This document shows, piece by piece, positions 62,076 through 64,000 of a DNA stretch of 64,000 bases; within the stretch, counting starts at the first letter, position 1; every line of letters starts with the position of its first letter. The notes beneath the pieces are model-generated. The model made no database searches. It was not told the DNA's origin and was given only the letters and a program-made list of their open reading frames with translations. The position numbers and the translations under genes are program-made. This stretch comes from Verminephrobacter eiseniae EF01-2 (GTDB taxonomy: Bacteria; Pseudomonadota; Gammaproteobacteria; Burkholderiales; Burkholderiaceae_C). Location: the NCBI RefSeq assembly GCF_000015565.1, contig NC_008786.1:1736001-1800000 (forward strand). Reading direction: 5' to 3'.

Positions 62076-62480
62076 ATGGATGATTTCCGGGACGCGGCAA
62101 AACGCCATCTGGACGACGCGCAATTGCTATTCACCCACACTCCTCAGCGGTTGGCAAACGCAAGCCATCTGTTTGGTTTGTCGGCCGAATGCTCACTGAA
62201 GGCCATCGCCAAATACCTCACCCACACTGCGCACTTTGGCGGACGCAATGGACATATTCCAGGGCTTTTTTCAGAATTAAAGAATGTCTCTCCAGCCATG
62301 GCAGGCAATGCAGCGCTGGCCGAGAAGATTGTGGCACTCGAACCGCAGTTCGCCCACTGGAACGTGAACCAGCGTTACACCCCACAGGACAGGTTCACGA
62401 CCGCCAAGACCACGCAAGAGTGTACTGGTGCCCATGACGCCTATCGGCTGATGACCAACTGCTTGGGAGGACTGGCATGA
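62076..62480 (+). CDS. HEPN-like domain protein
   Basis: A 134-residue small helical protein resembling HEPN domains: DFRDAAKRHLDDAQLL and RLANASHLFGLSAECSLKAI. The RNase signature Rx4-6H is not evident (RNGH is too short), so it may be a non-catalytic or diverged HEPN. It starts 8 bp after gatA and overlaps the ATPase gene by 4 bp. Confidence 0.65.
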   Translation: MDDFRDAAKRHLDDAQLLFTHTPQRLANASHLFGLSAECSLKAIAKYLTHTAHFGGRNGHIPGLFSELKNVSPAMAGNAALAEKIVALEPQFAHWNVNQRYTPQDRFTTAKTTQECTGAHDAYRLMTNCLGGLA

Positions 62481-63874
62481 GTTCGATGCAGAGGTTGCAG
62501 GGGTTGCTGGATTGGGAGTCCGTGGAACGCAATTTGGTTGGCGTGCTCAGGCAAAACCCGCAAAGCAGGCATCTGGGAGTCCTGTTGGCCGGTGAGGCGC
62601 TCATTCTCGTTCGCAATTGGTACGGACAGCTCGTGCTGCTGCTGCCATGCAGCAGGGACGAACTGGAGCGTTCTCCATGTGCTTTGCTCATGGATGAATT
62701 GAAAAAGACGGTCGGCTCTCTTGCCCTGTCACCTTGGACACTGTGCCGGGATGAATTGTCGGATGCGGCGTCCTATTGGACTGATCGATCCCTCTTGCAA
62801 CTCTTCAATGAGAAAGATGCAGCAGGGAAAGTCTTGACGTTATTGCTGCTCGAACGTCAAGACAAGGACCGGGATTGGCTGACGCGTCCTGAACACATCG
62901 AAACCGGCGCAACGAAACGCTGCATATTTTTCAGCGTCAAGGGCGGGGTGGGCCGCAGTTCTGCGCTCACCATGCTGGCCATTGCCTGCGCGCAACGTGG
63001 CAAGCGCGTGCTGGTGGTTGATAGTGATTTTGAATCACCCGGTCTTTCGTCCAGTTTGTTGCCCAGTGGCGACGGGCAAACTGCATACGGCGTCATCGAC
63101 TGGCTGACCGCGCAGGCCCTTGGTGCCGACCGTACATCACTGGAGCGTATGGCGCTGGAACATGTGGTCGCACCGTGTCCGCTCAACGCACGACTCGCGT
63201 TGCCGGGCCAGATATTGGTAGCGCCAGCTTACGGCAAGCAAACCCAAGCCTATGTCGCCAAACTGGCACGCATTTACAGACAAAGCCAGGGCGGCAAAGC
63301 GTATGCACAGCGACTCAACGATTTTCTGTTGACAACAGAAATGCAGCACGAGGCCGACATCACGCTTTTTGACTGTCGGGCAGGAATCGACGATACGGCA
63401 GCCGCCGCAATCACACAATTGCAAGCGGACATATCATTCTTGTTCGCCATCGATACCCATCAAACCTGGGATTCCTACCGCCTGCTGTTCAAGCATCTGC
63501 GACGCAATCCCGTTTTGTTCGAAACTTCAAAGGCAGATGACGCGCCGTGGGAGTTGCGCCGCAGCTTGCGTCTGGTGTCCGCTCTCACCCCGCAAGAGCA
63601 CGGGCCCTACGTTGGCTATTCTGAAATCTTGCAGCAAAACGCCTATGACTGCTTCTGCGAGATCTATGACGAAGATTCTGGCGAAAATCGGGACGCATTC
63701 GCACCAGCCCCTGGCGATACCGATGCCCCTCATGCGGCTTTGCGCATACAGTGGGTGGAGGCCATGCGCGCGTTCAACCCTCTGATCGAACCAGTTCAAT
63801 TGACGGACCCACTCAACCAAGCCGCTTTTGCCGATTTCCTGGACTGCGCCAAGGCGCTTTTAGAGGTGCGATGA
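62477..63874 (+). CDS. ParA/MinD-like ATPase with extra N-terminal domain
   Basis: A 465-residue protein. The first about 145 residues match nothing I recognise. Then comes a deviant Walker A, FSVKGGVGRSSAL, followed by VLVVDSDFESPGL and a Walker-B-like ITLFDCRAGID, as in ParA/MinD ATPases. The P-loop lysine of GKT/S is arginine here, while the signature lysine before GG is kept. It is coupled by 4-bp overlaps to the HEPN-like gene and to the next gene. The base composition is lower in GC than gatA, suggesting transfer. Confidence 0.8.
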   Translation: MSSMQRLQGLLDWESVERNLVGVLRQNPQSRHLGVLLAGEALILVRNWYGQLVLLLPCSRDELERSPCALLMDELKKTVGSLALSPWTLCRDELSDAASYWTDRSLLQLFNEKDAAGKVLTLLLLERQDKDRDWLTRPEHIETGATKRCIFFSVKGGVGRSSALTMLAIACAQRGKRVLVVDSDFESPGLSSSLLPSGDGQTAYGVIDWLTAQALGADRTSLERMALEHVVAPCPLNARLALPGQILVAPAYGKQTQAYVAKLARIYRQSQGGKAYAQRLNDFLLTTEMQHEADITLFDCRAGIDDTAAAAITQLQADISFLFAIDTHQTWDSYRLLFKHLRRNPVLFETSKADDAPWELRRSLRLVSALTPQEHGPYVGYSEILQQNAYDCFCEIYDEDSGENRDAFAPAPGDTDAPHAALRIQWVEAMRAFNPLIEPVQLTDPLNQAAFADFLDCAKALLEVR

Positions 63875-64000
63875 GGATGGCCGCTGAAACACCCACATTG
63901 AACGTTCAGCAACGAATCGACTTGCGCGCGGAGTTGCTCGATGCGCTTGAGAAAATTCCGACCGATGGCTCTACCAACAGTTGGAACGATGTCTATGTTC
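63871..64000 (+). CDS. Third gene of the HEPN/ATPase operon, cut by window end
   Basis: The ATG overlaps the ATPase stop (ATGA). The 43 visible codons read MRMAAETPTLNVQQRIDLRA, then ELLDALEKIPTDGSTNSWND and on. The helical opening is similar in style to short adaptor domains at the N-termini of conflict-system effectors, but this is too short to assign. Confidence 0.55.
   Translation, partial: MRMAAETPTLNVQQRIDLRAELLDALEKIPTDGSTNSWNDVYV

Overview
The window reads as chromosomal DNA of a beta-proteobacterium of the order Burkholderiales, most like the Comamonadaceae (Acidovorax/Verminephrobacter type). The basis is high GC, the order hemA-prfA-prmC-grxD, a mreB/gatC divergent pair, several Bug-type tripartite tricarboxylate transporter (TTT) binding proteins, a DcaP-like porin, and many decayed insertion sequences and toxin-antitoxin relics. 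The species cannot be fixed from the sequence alone.

Layout. 1-13.6 kb: purC (cut by the window edge), an MFS/SDR/RraA-like operon, the hemA-prfA-prmC-grxD core, a Lon-like AAA ATPase, a decaying HigBA-type pair, a YddG-like exporter, a broken DUF1778 antitoxin, and a Bug protein paired with an opine-dehydrogenase-like enzyme. 13.8-24.4 kb: a defence-type island ending near tRNA-Lys(CTT). It holds the stump of an older type I restriction-modification (RM) system, then a complete type I RM operon (hsdM with a fused HTH, hsdS, rhuM, hsdR, YgjP-like peptidase), then a three-gene cassette of two different ComEC-like metallo-beta-lactamase-fold proteins and a small membrane protein that I cannot assign to a named system. 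24.6-27.9 kb: tRNA-Lys, hemH, a HAD phosphatase and two membrane proteins.

28.0-36.3 kb: a tightly overlapping minus-strand operon (MmgE/PrpD, MaoC, acyl-CoA dehydrogenase, MaoC, class III CoA-transferase, CitE-like lyase, Bug proteins) that fits activation, dehydrogenation, hydration and cleavage of a branched C5 dicarboxylate such as itaconate, mesaconate or methylsuccinate. 36.3-44.2 kb: an AT-richer acquired segment bounded by IS66, IS630 and IS5 relics. It carries a MocR regulator and a minus-strand operon (DoxX, AhpD-like, a half acyl-CoA ligase, MFS, an N-terminally shortened PabA-like amidotransferase, thioesterase, RidA).

44.2-50.1 kb: an IclR regulator divergent from a periplasmic redox locus (gluconate-dehydrogenase-like subunits, a sulfite-oxidase-family molybdoenzyme, two small c-type cytochromes) with a 60-bp tandem repeat inside it. 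50.8-55.5 kb: a polar amino-acid ABC transporter, a DcaP-like porin and an EamA transporter. 55.5-62.1 kb: the mreB-mreC-mreD-mrdA cell-shape operon and gatC-gatA. 62.1-64.0 kb: gatA is followed not by gatB but by a coupled HEPN-like / ParA-like ATPase / unknown operon that runs off the window and looks like an inserted conflict system.
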